This document shows positions 63,388-64,000 of a stretch of DNA of 64,000 nucleotides, one piece after another. Within the stretch, counting starts at the first letter, position 1. Every line of letters begins with the position of its first letter. Below the pieces are notes generated by a model. It saw only the letters and a list, made by a program, of their open reading frames with translations. It was not told the DNA's origin and did no database searches. Both the position numbers and the translations under genes were made by a program. Source of the stretch: Paramicrobacterium humi (lineage in GTDB: Bacteria; Actinomycetota; Actinomycetes; Actinomycetales; Microbacteriaceae); NCBI RefSeq assembly GCF_900105715.1, contig NZ_FNRY01000001.1, positions 1-64,000 of the forward strand, given 5' to 3'.

Positions 63388-64000
63388 TCAGCCGCCGAGC
63401 GGCTTGAGCTCGAGCTCGCTCGCGACGCTGTCGCCCGCGCGCACGAAAGCGAATGCGGTGAAGCCGGCGTCGGTGACGCGATCGAGAAGGCCCTTGAGGT
63501 TCTTCACGCGCTTCTCGAGGCGCACTCGCGCGCCCGACGCGAGGAGTTGGGACTTGAGGGAGACGAGCGTCGCCGGGTCGACATCGCGGTCGTAGACGAG
63601 CACGATCTGCTCCCCCGCCGACGCCGCGTCGAGCTCGAGCAGGTCGACGATGCGGTCGAAGCCGAGCGAAGCGCCGGAGGCCGGGACGTCCTGCCCGAGG
63701 AATCGTCCGACGACGCCGTCGTAGCGTCCGCCGCCGCCGAGCGAGTAGCCGAGCTCGGGGTGGTGGATCTCGAAGATCGGGCCCGTGTAGTAGCCCATGC
63801 CGCGCACGAGGAACGGGTCGAACTGCACGAGCGGCACCGCCGTGCGCTCTGCCCCGGCGGCGGCATCCGCCTTCTCGACGGCGAGGCCGATGGCGGCGAG
63901 GTCGGCGATGACGCTCTCGTCGACGCCTGCGGGCAGGCTCGCGCGAATCTGCTCCTCGCCGAAGGGCAGCGCGTCCGCTCCGCCCTCGCGGGTCAGGAAC
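63388..64000 (-). CDS. hisS: Histidyl-tRNA synthetase, 3' part (runs off the window)
   Basis: The last 204 codons of a class II HisRS. Histidine-specific motifs: FLVRGMGYYTGPIFEIHHPE (HisA-like) and GGGGRYDGVVGRFLGQ (HisB-like), motif 3 SGASLGFDRIVDLLEL, and the C-terminal anticodon-binding domain (IVLVYDRDVDPATLVSLKSQ, FTAFAFVRAGDSVASEL). The stop is at 63388; the 5' end lies beyond base 64000. The 100-base gap to eno contains no hairpin that I see. Confidence 0.95.
   Translation of the reverse strand, partial: FLTREGGADALPFGEEQIRASLPAGVDESVIADLAAIGLAVEKADAAAGAERTAVPLVQFDPFLVRGMGYYTGPIFEIHHPELGYSLGGGGRYDGVVGRFLGQDVPASGASLGFDRIVDLLELDAASAGEQIVLVYDRDVDPATLVSLKSQLLASGARVRLEKRVKNLKGLLDRVTDAGFTAFAFVRAGDSVASELELKPLGG

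Overview
The window is high-GC DNA (roughly two-thirds G+C by eye) from an actinobacterium, most likely Micrococcales and probably Microbacteriaceae. Mycothiol chemistry (Mca), the actinobacterial families DUF4245, DUF4307 and DUF501, an RmuC-YchF-IspH-XseAB neighbourhood, frequent GTG starts and hairpin terminators without U-tracts all point there. From memory, much of 17-39 kb follows the Mycobacterium tuberculosis order around Rv1080c-Rv1114 (greA, DUF4307, mca, hemolysin III, cis-prenyltransferase, phoH2, fum, glpX, DUF4245, xseB, xseA, lytB2, ychF, vapBC). The eno-FtsB-like-DUF501 trio at the right end is likewise a conserved core group.

Bases 1-18157 form one near-perfect inverted duplication folded at about 9066, with no spacer. 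Every gene from the DHA2 transporter (cut at the fold) out to ychF appears twice, in mirror image. In the right arm (9.07-18.16 kb) nearly all genes are open. In the left arm 21 single-base deletions and 2 insertions (hand alignment) break most of them. This looks like a contig end extended by a fold-back long read, not a biological duplication, so the right arm should be read as the real sequence. The arms hold an accessory segment: MHS-type and DHA2-type transporters, a LysR regulator, a RibD-TfoX fusion, a DUF218 protein, two toxin-antitoxin pairs (FitAB-like and Phd-VapC), an orphan PIN protein, a deoxyribosyltransferase-like protein and a possible methylase relic.

18-32 kb is core metabolism: RmuC, a nitroreductase-like protein, two tandem GlpX-type phosphatases facing class II aldolase, IspH, exonuclease VII, beta carbonic anhydrase, fumarase C and an aldo/keto reductase. 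32-44 kb carries a prepilin peptidase, PIN-PhoH, a cis-prenyltransferase, a hemolysin III homologue, Mca, GreA, threonine dehydratase, an AI-2E exporter homologue, an AlkZ-like glycosylase and a Gln-rich membrane protein. 44-54.5 kb has an MFS permease, HtpX with LemA, a lactone oxidase overlapping a PLP deaminase/aldolase, a large Ig-like multi-pass membrane protein, a rhodanese and a family-A DNA polymerase.

54.5-58 kb looks acquired: an XRE regulator divergent from an SDR / NAD(P)-binding pair, about 400 bases with no gene, a 73-nt tRNA with a UAA anticodon, and an internally deleted MFS pseudogene. 58-64 kb returns to core genes: type II NADH dehydrogenase, a mycosin-like protease, DUF501, an FtsB/DivIC-like protein, enolase and the 3' part of hisS, which runs off the window.
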